Assembly: GCA_046730475.1 (NCBI GenBank)
Contig: JBKPIY010000102.1
Coordinates: forward strand, 1 to 15,689
Origin: JBKPIY01 sp046730475
GTDB lineage: Bacteria > Actinomycetota > Thermoleophilia > Solirubrobacterales > 70-9
DNA: 15,689 bases
Reading direction: 5' to 3'
In this document: positions 7,563 to 14,105 of the stretch, piece after piece
Layout: every line of letters begins with the position of its first letter
How positions within the stretch are numbered: position 1 is the first letter of the stretch
Made by a program: the position numbers and the translations under genes
The notes under the pieces: generated by a model
What the model was told of the DNA's origin: nothing
Databases searched by the model: none
What the model saw: only the letters and a program-made list of their open reading frames with translations

Positions 7563-7774
7563 CCGTCCTTTCGTCGTCTACGGACGGACCGCCGGTCGAC
7601 GGACGTCACTGGGGGCGGTGCCGCGCTCCTATCAAGTCAGGCCGGCGATCCTCGGGCGGCGGCGAGCGACAAAACCGGAGCCAGTCAGACCCTGGGTCGA
7701 CTCGGAGCCGCGGAGTCAGCTCGTCGCCGACCCGAGAACCAACCCGCTCGGTCGGACGCCAAGCCCCGACCAAG
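7563..7774 (-). ncRNA. Candidate IS110 bridge RNA region
   Basis: This lies immediately upstream of the transposase, where IS110-group elements encode their bridge RNA. Read on the minus strand, the first stem is CTTGGTCGG / CCGACCGAG (7774-7766 with 7755-7747; nine pairs, one G-T) around a 10-base loop. The second is GGGTC...GACTC paired with GAGTC-GACCC (7733-7694), with an 11-base one-sided internal loop and a 9-base apical loop. Weaker CGCTC/GAGCG pairing follows near 7640-7675 and CCGTCC/GGACGG lies at 7563-7587. A hairpin followed by stems with large internal loops is the known bridge RNA plan, but guide sequences cannot be assigned without the element ends. Position-based inference with partial structural support. 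Confidence 0.35.
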
Positions 7775-7845
7775 GATCGACGATGACAGTGACGGAGCCG
7801 TCTTGCCGAAGCAGTTAGGCGTTCAGAACGGCTTTGCGGCGCGGG

Positions 7846-7986
7846 TCAAGCGCCCGCCGTCCTCCATCGCGGCAGGGCATCGTGCGCTGCTTGACCGCCG
7901 ACGACGGTCGAGGGCGGTGTCCACCGGAGCCCCCTGTGCATTTCATCCTCGAGGGTGACGACGAAGTCGTCATATGTCGCCCGCAT
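7846..7986 (-). CDS. Possible small protein next to the IS110 left end
   Basis: A 46-codon minus-strand ORF begins MRATYDDFVVTLEDEMHRG and is preceded by CGAGGAG eight bases from the ATG, a good ribosome binding site. The start is acidic and protein-like, but the C-terminal half (RWTPPSTVVGGQAAHD) is not distinctive and no family is recognised. It could be a small gene, a fragment truncated by the insertion sequence, or chance. The rest of 7775-8027 contains nothing else I can support. Confidence 0.22.
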   Translation of the reverse strand: MRATYDDFVVTLEDEMHRGLRWTPPSTVVGGQAAHDALPRWRTAGA

Positions 7987-8027
7987 CCTCGCGCTCCTCG
8001 ACTTCGGTCCGCGGCGATTGGAAACCG

Positions 8028-8056
8028 TTCGGGCCAACCCAGGCTGGTGATAACTT
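8028..8056 (+). promoter_or_regulatory. Candidate promoter of the secreted hydrolase gene
   Basis: TTCGGG (8028-8033), a 17-base spacer and TAACTT (8051-8056) sit 35 bases upstream of the start codon. The -10 fits TANNNT; the -35 is weak. A strong Shine-Dalgarno, GGAGGAGG (8079-8086), lies five bases before the ATG. Confidence 0.3.
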
Positions 8057-8091
8057 TGCCGAGGACCCAACCTCGAGCGGAGGAGGCCTAG

Positions 8092-10173
8092 ATGGGCGTC
8101 AAGCGGCAGTGGGAGGCTCGGCGGACTTGGGCGCTCGCCTTGGCGGGCGCCTTTCTATTGCTAGGGGCGCTTGCGCCCGCATCGAGGGCCTCCGAGCCGG
8201 CTGCGGATTGCCGGCCCTTCGTAGAGCCCTGTCTGCTCCCGTTCCCCAACAACCTCTTCACCAAGCCGGATTCCACAAGCGCCAGCGGCGTGCGCGTGGA
8301 CCTGCCGCAGGCGGCAATGCCGACGAACGCGAACGGCGTGCAGGTCAACGTCGCCCCCTATGACCGCAGCGACGGATTCAGCCCCGGCAGCTCGATCATC
8401 GCGCGTGTGCCCGGGCTCGACAACCAGGCGGCCTTCGACCAGACCAACCCGGTCCGGCTGGCGGACATGTCGCAGGCCTTCGCGCCGGATGCGCCGATCG
8501 TCGTCATCGACGCCGCGACCGGTCAGCGGGCCCTGATCTGGGCCGAGCTGGACTCCAACGCCGGCGACCCGCAGCACACGACGCTCCTCATCCACCCTGG
8601 CAAGAGCCTCGTCGAGGGCCATCGCTACATCGTCGCCCTGCGCAACCTGAAGGACGCCAACGGGCAGACGCTCGCTGCGCCCGACTGGTTTGTCCGCCTT
8701 CGCGACGACCGGCCCTTGCTGAAGTCCGAGCAGAACCAGCGCGAGCGCTACGGCTCGATCTTCAAATCGCTGAAGGACGCCGGGATCGTCCGCAAGACCC
8801 TCTACGAGGCGTGGGACTTCACGGTCGCCAGCCGCCGGAGCCTCACCTCGCCGATGCTCTCGATCCGCAATGACGCCTTCGGGCAACTCGGCGACACCAA
8901 CCTGTCCGACCTGCAGGTCCAGGGCAACGCGCCGCAGTTCGCGGTCACGAGCGTCCAGAACTTCACCCCGGACCAGAACCCGAGGCTCCTGCGCGAGGTG
9001 TTCGGGACCTTCACGGTGCCCTGCTATCTGACCACCTCGAGCTGCGCGATCGGCGGTGGATTCAACTACAGCTCGACGGCTCCCGACGCGACGCCCACGC
9101 AGCAGTCGGGCAACGTCGGCACCGCGCAGTTCGACTGCATCATCCCGCGGGTGGCGGAGGGGGCCGCGGCGCGGGCTTCGCTGTACGGCCACGGACTGCT
9201 CGGTTCGCGGACCGAGGTCCACGCCGGGAACGTCCAGAACATGGCGGCGGAGCACGACTTCGTGTTTTGCGCCACCGACTGGTGGGGGCTCGCCTCGGCG
9301 GACACGGGGTTCGACGTCAGCGCCCTTCAGGACCTCAACCGGTTCCCGGCGGTCGTCGACCGGCTCCAACAGGGTGTCCTCAACACCCTCCTCCTCGGGC
9401 GGCTGATGGCCAACCCGGCCGGCTTCGCCTCCGATGCGGCTTTCCAGGAGAACGGAAGCCCGCTCTTCGACACCTCCCACCTGTACTACGACGGCAACAG
9501 CCAGGGCGGGATCATGGGCGGCATCACGACGGCCGTCGCACCCGACTACACGCGCGCCGTGCTCGGGGTCACCGGCATGGACTACGGCGGGATCCTCCTG
9601 CAGCGGAGCACCGACTTCACGCCGTTCGCCAGGTTCCTGTACGGGCTGGCGCCGGGCGGGGGCTACACCGACCCGTCGATCCACCCGCTGGTACTCGACC
9701 TCATGCAGCAGCTCTGGGATCGCGGCGAGGCCGACGGGTACGCGGCGCACATGACATCCGACCCGCTTCCCGGAACCCCGGCCCACAAGGTTCTGATGCA
9801 GGTCGCATACGGCGACCATCAGGTGAGCCAGTACGCAGCCGCGGTGGAGGCGCGGACGATCGGCGCCCAGGCACACCAGCCGGCGCTCGACCTGCCGGCG
9901 CGCTCCCAGGACGTGAACCTCTTCTACGGGATCCCGGCGATCCAGAGCTATCCGTTCGACGGTTCGGCGATCGTGATCTGGGACGACGGCCCCGGCCTAG
10001 TCCCACCTCCGCCGCTAACGAACACGCCGCCGACCGCCGGGCGCGACCCGCACGGCGACGTGCGCGCGACGGTGGCGGCGCGGACCCAGAAGTCGGACTT
10101 CCTGGACGCGAACGGCAGCGTGGTGGACGTCTGTGGCGGTCTCCCTTGCCACACCGACGTCTATACGCCGTAG
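8092..10173 (+). CDS. Large secreted alpha/beta-hydrolase, extracellular lipase-like
   Basis: A 693-residue exported protein. A Sec signal peptide (RRTWALALAGAFLLLGALAP, cleavage near residue 34) is followed by an N-terminal module starting CRPFVEPCLLPFPNNLFTKP, like the start of Pla-1/cef-type bacterial lipases. The hydrolase core carries the nucleophile elbow GNSQGG (S470), with YGHGLLGS upstream as a likely oxyanion segment. VAYGDHQVSQY gives the probable acid D575 and RDPHGDVR the probable catalytic H654. The C-terminus has CGGLPCHTD, two cysteines likely bonded to each other. Lipase or esterase activity is inferred from fold and motifs; the substrate is unknown. The gene stands alone with its own strong ribosome binding site. 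Codon use matches the neighbouring long genes, with no sign of recent transfer. Confidence 0.85.
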   Translation: MGVKRQWEARRTWALALAGAFLLLGALAPASRASEPAADCRPFVEPCLLPFPNNLFTKPDSTSASGVRVDLPQAAMPTNANGVQVNVAPYDRSDGFSPGSSIIARVPGLDNQAAFDQTNPVRLADMSQAFAPDAPIVVIDAATGQRALIWAELDSNAGDPQHTTLLIHPGKSLVEGHRYIVALRNLKDANGQTLAAPDWFVRLRDDRPLLKSEQNQRERYGSIFKSLKDAGIVRKTLYEAWDFTVASRRSLTSPMLSIRNDAFGQLGDTNLSDLQVQGNAPQFAVTSVQNFTPDQNPRLLREVFGTFTVPCYLTTSSCAIGGGFNYSSTAPDATPTQQSGNVGTAQFDCIIPRVAEGAAARASLYGHGLLGSRTEVHAGNVQNMAAEHDFVFCATDWWGLASADTGFDVSALQDLNRFPAVVDRLQQGVLNTLLLGRLMANPAGFASDAAFQENGSPLFDTSHLYYDGNSQGGIMGGITTAVAPDYTRAVLGVTGMDYGGILLQRSTDFTPFARFLYGLAPGGGYTDPSIHPLVLDLMQQLWDRGEADGYAAHMTSDPLPGTPAHKVLMQVAYGDHQVSQYAAAVEARTIGAQAHQPALDLPARSQDVNLFYGIPAIQSYPFDGSAIVIWDDGPGLVPPPPLTNTPPTAGRDPHGDVRATVAARTQKSDFLDANGSVVDVCGGLPCHTDVYTP

Positions 10174-10428
10174 CAACGGCTCGGTGCTGTCGCCGACGCC
10201 TTCCTCCGGGCGGTAAGCCGCGCTCCTTCCGCACGTGAGCCTTACCACTACGGGTTTCGTTAGCCCTCTTAAGCTCGTGGCGAAGCCCGGCCCCGCTCCG
10301 TCCGCATTAGAACCGTTGCTGCAACTTTGTCCGGAACCCCGAACCCGTGGCGAGACGGCAGGGCGAACGCATGACAGGCGCGAGCTGAGCTCGTGGTCAC
10401 TGCGGATGCCGTGCACCGGCGCTGGGCC
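10174..10428. other. Intergenic, nothing recognised
   Basis: 255 bases between the secreted hydrolase and the RTX-like gene. I see no credible ORF, RNA gene or strong hairpin; only short palindromes such as GAGCT-G-AGCTC near 10383. Confidence 0.4.
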
Positions 10429-10434
10429 TACGCT
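10429..10434 (+). promoter_or_regulatory. Candidate -10 box ahead of the RTX-like gene
   Basis: TACGCT fits TANNNT and lies seven bases before ATG 10442, the spacing of a leaderless transcript. The same hexamer recurs at 11043-11048 in the same position ahead of another gene. There is no convincing -35. Confidence 0.3.
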
Positions 10435-10441
10435 CTTGGGA

Positions 10442-10909
10442 ATGCGAGGGAGGAATCTGCGTCATGCGAGCGTGGCTGGCGCTATTGCTTCGTGTTCGTG
10501 GCGGTTGTAGTTCCGGCCGCTCCGGCCGCGGCTGGCGCCTCGTGCGCGGGACACCGGCCGACGATCGTTGGCTCCAACGGGCCCCGACGTGATCAAGCTT
10601 CCCCCAGGGCCCCAGATCGTCGTCGCCCGCGGCGGCAATGATCGGATCATCGGCGGCCCCGGGCCGACGGTGATCTGCGGTGGCCCCGGAGACGACGTCC
10701 TCTTCGGCGACAACGGCGCCGACCGATTACTCGGCGGCCCGCGAAACGACCGCTTCTATGGAGAGAACCAGGACGACACCCTGATCGGAGGCCCGGGCGA
10801 CAACCTCCTGATCGGCGGCCAGGGGAGCGACAAGCTCTTCGGCGCTCCGGGGTCGGACTGGCTTGGCGGCGATACCGAGCAGGACGAGGTCGTGGGCTTT
10901 TGCAGCTAA
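10442..10909 (+). pseudogene. Secreted RTX-repeat (calcium-binding) protein, frame-disrupted
   Basis: The C-terminal part (from about 10586) has hemolysin-type nonapeptide repeats: GGNDRIIGG, GGPGDDVLFG, NGADRLLGG, GGPGDNLLIGG, QGSDKLFG and PGSDWLGGD, ending in VVGFCS. These bind calcium in a beta-roll. A typical secreted N-terminus, FVFVAVVVPAAPAAAGASC then AGHRPTIVGSNGP, lies directly upstream in a different frame; dropping one C from the CCCC run at 10582-10585 joins it to DVIKLPPGPQ. The likely start codons (ATG 10442 or ATG 10464, the latter after GGGAGG) are in yet other frames and need another single-base change near 10488. As written, only a TTG-started 113-residue fragment without a signal peptide is open. 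Pseudogene or local sequence error; the family assignment is firm. Confidence 0.65.
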
Positions 10910-11021
10910 CCACTCACCGCCTGCCCCGGTAACGAGCCCAGCCCGGCGCTGACCGCGACGATCATGGCTCCGCCGACCGTCACCGAGGCGAGCGATGAGC
11001 CGAAGCCGACGCTACGCGGGC

Positions 11022-11048
11022 TTGAGGGGCGATACGCCGCGGTACGCT
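11022..11048 (+). promoter_or_regulatory. Candidate promoter of the hydrolase-acyltransferase pair
   Basis: TTGAGG (11022-11027) and TACGCT (11043-11048) are 15 bases apart. TACGCT is followed by six bases and then ATG 11055, the spacing of a leaderless mRNA. The spacer is short, so the -35 is doubtful. Confidence 0.35.
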
Positions 11049-11054
11049 GGGCAG

Positions 11055-11813
11055 ATGCCGCCGACCTTCGCGCCGGGAAAGCGTCCGGCTGCGCCGCTTC
11101 GTGGTGAGCTGCGGTACGGCCTCGAGCTCGGACGCCTGGTCGCCGGTCGCGACTTCCGTCGTCCTTCCCGCCACCCTGGTGCGTCCGCCGTTTTGCTCGT
11201 TCCCGGGTTCATGGCGGGCGATCAGTCCCTGAGGGTGCTGGCCGGCTGGTTGCGGAGGCGTGGCGCGCGCACCGCAGGAGCCGGGATCGCGCTCAATACG
11301 GACTGCGCCGAGCGGGCTGTTCGTGGCATCGAGCCGGGCCTTCGGCGGCTGGCCGAGGGCATCGAGGGCCGCATCGTCTTGATCGGGCAGAGCCGGGGAG
11401 GCGAGCTGGCGCGGGTGGTTGCCCTCCGCAACCCGGACTTGGTCAGCGCCCTCGTGATGCTCGGATCGCCGGTCCTCGACCCCCTGAGCGTCGGTCCGGC
11501 CGTGCTCGGTGCAGTGCGCTCCGTTGCGCGGCTCGGGGATCTCGGCGTGCCCGGGATGCTGTCCAGCGAATGCCGCGACGGTTCGTGTTGCGCTGCCTTC
11601 CGCCAGGACTTGCAGGCTCCTCTCCCGGCGGGCCTGCGCGCCGTGGCGATCTATTCCCGAAGGGACGGAATCGTCTCCTGGGAGGCGTGCCTGGATCCAT
11701 CCGCAGAGCATCTCGAGGTGCAATCCAGCCACGCCGGCATGTCGGTGAACAGGCGGGTCTACCGCTTGCTCGGGAGGATCCTCGACGAGGAGGGGGATCG
11801 ATGGACTGGATGA
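11055..11813 (+). CDS. Alpha/beta-hydrolase paired with a WS/DGAT acyltransferase
   Basis: A 252-residue cytosolic alpha/beta-hydrolase. SAVLLVPGFMAGDQSLRVLA holds the oxyanion turn, LIGQSRGGELAR the nucleophile S113, IYSRRDGIVSW the acid D204 and SSHAGMSVN the histidine H226, so the triad is complete. No signal peptide is seen. ATG 11055 is chosen because a TANNNT box sits at leaderless spacing; ATG 10995 (20 residues longer, starting MSRSRRYAGL, with a weak GAGGCGAG) is possible. The last 13 bases overlap the acyltransferase start, so the genes are coupled. An esterase or lipase role in neutral-lipid turnover is inferred from that pairing; the substrate is not shown by sequence. Two adjacent cysteines (SSECRDGSCC, near 190) are unusual for this fold. 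Confidence 0.85.
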   Translation: MPPTFAPGKRPAAPLRGELRYGLELGRLVAGRDFRRPSRHPGASAVLLVPGFMAGDQSLRVLAGWLRRRGARTAGAGIALNTDCAERAVRGIEPGLRRLAEGIEGRIVLIGQSRGGELARVVALRNPDLVSALVMLGSPVLDPLSVGPAVLGAVRSVARLGDLGVPGMLSSECRDGSCCAAFRQDLQAPLPAGLRAVAIYSRRDGIVSWEACLDPSAEHLEVQSSHAGMSVNRRVYRLLGRILDEEGDRWTG

Positions 11814-13237
11814 GCCCGATGGACGCGTCGTTCCTGCACATCGAGACGCCGATGAACCCGATGCACATTGGCGGCGTGAGCATCTTCGAGGGGCCGGCCC
11901 CGCCGTTCGAGCGGCTCGAGGAGATGGTCGAGGGAAAGCTCGGACTGGCCCCCCGCTACCGCCAGAAGGTTCGCTTCATCCCACTCGGCCTGGGCCGCCC
12001 AGTATGGGTGGACGACCCGCACTTCAACCTCTCCTACCACCTGCGCCACAGCGCCTTGCCGCCGCCGGGCAGCGACGCGCAGCTTCGCCGCACGGCCGCC
12101 CGCATCTTCGCCCAGCACCTCGACCGTGGCAAGCCGCTCTGGGAGATCTGGATGCTCGAGGGGCTGGCGGAGAACCGCTGGGCGCTCCTCTCGAAGGTCC
12201 ATCACTGCATGGTCGACGGGGTTTCCGCCACCGATCTGATGTCGATCATGTTCGGGGGCGACGGGTCAGCGAACGGCGGTTCCTGGGAGCCGGAGCCGGA
12301 GCCCAGCGGCGCGGAGCTCGTGCTCCGGACCCTCACGCACCGCACCCTCAATCCGTCCGAGCAGCTGCGCACCGTCCGTGCCGCGGCGAGGGCGCCGCGC
12401 GAGGCGCTCGGCCAGGCGCGGGATCTGCTCCGCGGCATGGCCTCGGGCGCGCGGGTACTGCGCCCGCTCGGCGGGTCCTCGCTGGTCGGCCCGGTCGGGC
12501 CGCATCGAACTTGGAGCTGGGCGCACGTGCGCCTCAGCGACGTGAAGACGGTGCGCGCCGCCCTCGGCGGGACCGTCAACGACGTCGTGCTGGCGATCGC
12601 CTCAGGCGGCCTGCGCGACCTGCTCGAGGCCCGGGGCGAGGGCGTTGCCGACCGCACCATCCGCGCTCTCGTTCCGGTTTCGGTCCGCCGCCCCGGCGAG
12701 CGCGGCGTCTACAACAACCGCGTCTCCGCGATGTTCGCCGAGCTGCCGGTCGGCGTCTCGGACCCGGCCGCTCGTCTCGGCGCGCTGCGGAAACAAATGG
12801 ACGGCCTGAAGCAGTCGAAGCAGGCGGTCGCGGGTGACGTTCTCACGTCGCTCTCGGGCTTCGCCCCGCCGATGCTGCTCGCCCTTGGCGCCCGGCTCGC
12901 GGCGCGCTCTCCGACCCTCGGCCTGCAGACCGGCGTGACCAACGTGCCGGGACCCCAGCAGCCCCTGTACACGCTCGGACGAAGGCTGCTCGAGTCGTAC
13001 CCCTACGTCCCCGTAATCGGCAAGGTGCGAATCTCGATCGCGATCTTCTCCTACGACGGCGGCCTCTACTTCGGGGTCACCGGCGACTACGACAGCTCGA
13101 GCGACATCGACATCCTCACGACCGGCGTGGAGCGATCGATCACCGAGCTCATCGCGCCGCTCGCTCCCCCTCGCGCCGACGGACCACAGGCCAGACCGCA
13201 GAAGGCGGTAGTCGAGGAGGACCAGCCGGGAGGGTGA
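11801..13237 (+). CDS. Wax ester synthase/diacylglycerol acyltransferase (WS/DGAT)
   Basis: A 478-residue enzyme, the usual family length, that transfers acyl groups from acyl-CoA to diacylglycerol or long-chain alcohols to make triacylglycerol or wax esters. Family marks in order: N-terminal MSPMDASFLHIETPMNPMHI, GKPLWEIWMLEGL (PLW motif), the catalytic HHCMVDG (HHxxxDG, H134-G140), GTVNDVVLAIASGGLRDLL (ND motif), and C-terminal NVPGPQQPLY with YPYVPV. All catalytic residues are intact. The start ATG 11801 follows GAGGAGGGG (11787-11795) and overlaps the preceding hydrolase by 13 bases. Such enzymes sit at the membrane and lipid-droplet surface. Storage lipid is the likely product; whether it favours wax ester or triacylglycerol cannot be told. 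Confidence 0.95.
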   Translation: MDWMSPMDASFLHIETPMNPMHIGGVSIFEGPAPPFERLEEMVEGKLGLAPRYRQKVRFIPLGLGRPVWVDDPHFNLSYHLRHSALPPPGSDAQLRRTAARIFAQHLDRGKPLWEIWMLEGLAENRWALLSKVHHCMVDGVSATDLMSIMFGGDGSANGGSWEPEPEPSGAELVLRTLTHRTLNPSEQLRTVRAAARAPREALGQARDLLRGMASGARVLRPLGGSSLVGPVGPHRTWSWAHVRLSDVKTVRAALGGTVNDVVLAIASGGLRDLLEARGEGVADRTIRALVPVSVRRPGERGVYNNRVSAMFAELPVGVSDPAARLGALRKQMDGLKQSKQAVAGDVLTSLSGFAPPMLLALGARLAARSPTLGLQTGVTNVPGPQQPLYTLGRRLLESYPYVPVIGKVRISIAIFSYDGGLYFGVTGDYDSSSDIDILTTGVERSITELIAPLAPPRADGPQARPQKAVVEEDQPGG

Positions 13238-13275
13238 GGGCGCGAACCTCTGAGGTGCTCTGACTTTCGCTCAGG

Positions 13276-13312
13276 TTGGTACGCGAATTGGTACCCGCTC
13301 CTCAGTACCCGC
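13276..13312. repeat. Cluster of GTAC-centred short repeats
   Basis: TTGGTAC occurs at 13276-13282 and 13288-13294, 12 bases apart, and GTACCCGC at 13291-13298 and 13305-13312, 14 bases apart. The inner part GGTAC-GCGAATTG-GTACC is also an inverted repeat. It lies between the convergent acyltransferase and small minus-strand gene, and the last copy covers that gene's stop codon. It may be a protein-binding or recombination site; function unknown. Confidence 0.4.
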
Positions 13313-13550
13313 CTCGACGCGTCATGTCGCTCTTGTCCCCGCCCCGCTCATGGCACTCTCGAAGGGCGGTATCCGCCAATTGCTCAACCTCACCTCTGGG
13401 GACTGACGCGGCCTCAACTATGGCGTCCGCCAACGATTGCTCATCTGGCGCACCCGACCAGTTGACGAACTCCTCCCCCCAGCCCTGATCGTCAAGGGCA
13501 CCGACCGATACGCCAAGGCCGATCGATCGGCTGACGTACAGGAAGGCCAT
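13302..13550 (-). CDS. Hypothetical small acidic protein
   Basis: An 82-residue ORF, MAFLYVSRSIGLGVSVGALD, then a tryptophan-containing middle (GWGEEFVNWSG) and an amphipathic acidic stretch (EQSLADAIVEAASVPRGEVE, QLADTALRECHERGG). Composition is protein-like: a beta-rich start and a helical end. No family is recognised. ATG 13550 is preceded by GAGGAAAG, a good ribosome binding site; GTG 13589 would add 13 residues and create a GTGA overlap with an upstream mini-ORF. Many codons end in A or T (TTG, CAA, GTA, ATA, AGA), unlike the neighbouring long genes, which hints at foreign origin. It converges on the acyltransferase gene. Confidence 0.45.
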   Translation of the reverse strand: MAFLYVSRSIGLGVSVGALDDQGWGEEFVNWSGAPDEQSLADAIVEAASVPRGEVEQLADTALRECHERGGDKSDMTRRGGY

Positions 13551-13585
13551 GACGATCTTTCCTCGTGAGGTTTCTCGAACCACGA

Positions 13586-13687
13586 TCACGGTGCCGGGCT
13601 AGCCCCAGCGAGCATCGCCTCGACGCGGCGCGCATCAGCGAGGAGGTCGAGGTCACTCTCGTTACCGCCTCGCACGAGTGACGACAC
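13586..13687 (-). CDS. Possible mini-ORF upstream of the small acidic protein
   Basis: A 33-codon GTG-started ORF, MSSLVRGGNESDLDLLADAR then RVEAMLAGASPAP, whose stop overlaps GTG 13589 of the next ORF (GTGA). The segment is acidic and helical with no shadow-like Arg/Ser excess. The frame is open further upstream to 13930, but that part is Arg/Pro-rich and not credible. No ribosome binding site is visible. It may be the tail of a decayed gene or a coupled leader. Confidence 0.22.
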   Translation of the reverse strand: MSSLVRGGNESDLDLLADARRVEAMLAGASPAP

Positions 13688-14105
13688 GCGAGCGTTTGCG
13701 CCATCGATCAGCGCGCTCCTCGTTTGCGCGCGAGATGCGGAATCCTCAGCTCGAGCGAGGGGCTCCGGCGGCCGGCGACGTTTGGGAGCCGTGGCACTAC
13801 GCTCGGGTACGTGGGCGACCGTGCGCCGAGCTCGTCGGCAAGGAGCGACCATCGTGCTGCTGCCCCCTCGATCATTCGGAGTGGTGATGTACCGCTTTCG
13901 GCTGCCGCCGACGCTTGGGAGCCTTGGCAAATATGGGTCGCGTTAACCCAATAGAGCGGATCCCGACGGTTGGAGGTATCGGCAACGCCTTAAGTGTCGG
14001 GTTCACGCGCGGAAGGAGCAGCGATCTCGATCCGTGACTCGTCCGCTGCCGGACCCAGGCCGGCGCCATCCCCTCGATCACGCCGCCCCAGGGCGCCGCT
14101 GCCTC
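13688..14105. other. 418-base stretch with no intact gene
   Basis: Apart from the WEPW repeat, no convincing complete ORF, RNA gene or terminator is seen. An inverted pair CCCGAC/GTCGGG lies near 13969-14010. The region looks like decayed accessory DNA. Confidence 0.4.
13765..13929 (+). repeat. Imperfect 32-base direct repeat coding the same WEPW peptide in two frames
   Basis: Copies at 13765-13796 and 13898-13929 match at 27 of 32 positions. Translated on the plus strand they give AAGDVWEPWHYA and AAADAWEPWQIW, but the copies are 133 bases apart, not a multiple of three. The differences are one synonymous change (CCG/CCT) and conservative ones (Gly/Ala, Val/Ala), as in a coding duplication. 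Confidence 0.5.

Larger units (their letters stand above)
6448..7774 (-). mobile_element. IS110-family insertion sequence (minimal extent)
   Basis: The element is recognised from its transposase plus the long non-coding stretch upstream of it, the usual IS110 left-end layout. The coordinates are the smallest span covering the transposase and the upstream stem-loops. The true ends cannot be read from a single copy because IS110-group elements lack terminal inverted repeats and usually make no target duplication. It separates the phosphoesterase operon from the secreted hydrolase gene without disrupting either. Confidence 0.8.

Noticed and set aside
8161..9876. 571-codon minus-strand ORF opposite the secreted hydrolase
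   Set aside because: Shadow of a gene with a signal peptide, strong ribosome binding site and catalytic motifs.
10913..11010. Minus-strand hydrophobic segment VGFGSSLASVTVGGAMIVAV ending at a TAG
   Set aside because: It could be the tail of a membrane protein, but no start, length or homologous context supports it, and it overlaps the promoter region of the hydrolase gene.
13492..13704. Minus-strand ORF starting MAQTLACRHS after GAGGAG
   Set aside because: Despite the nearby purine-rich motif the product is Arg/Ser-rich and overlaps two more protein-like frames.
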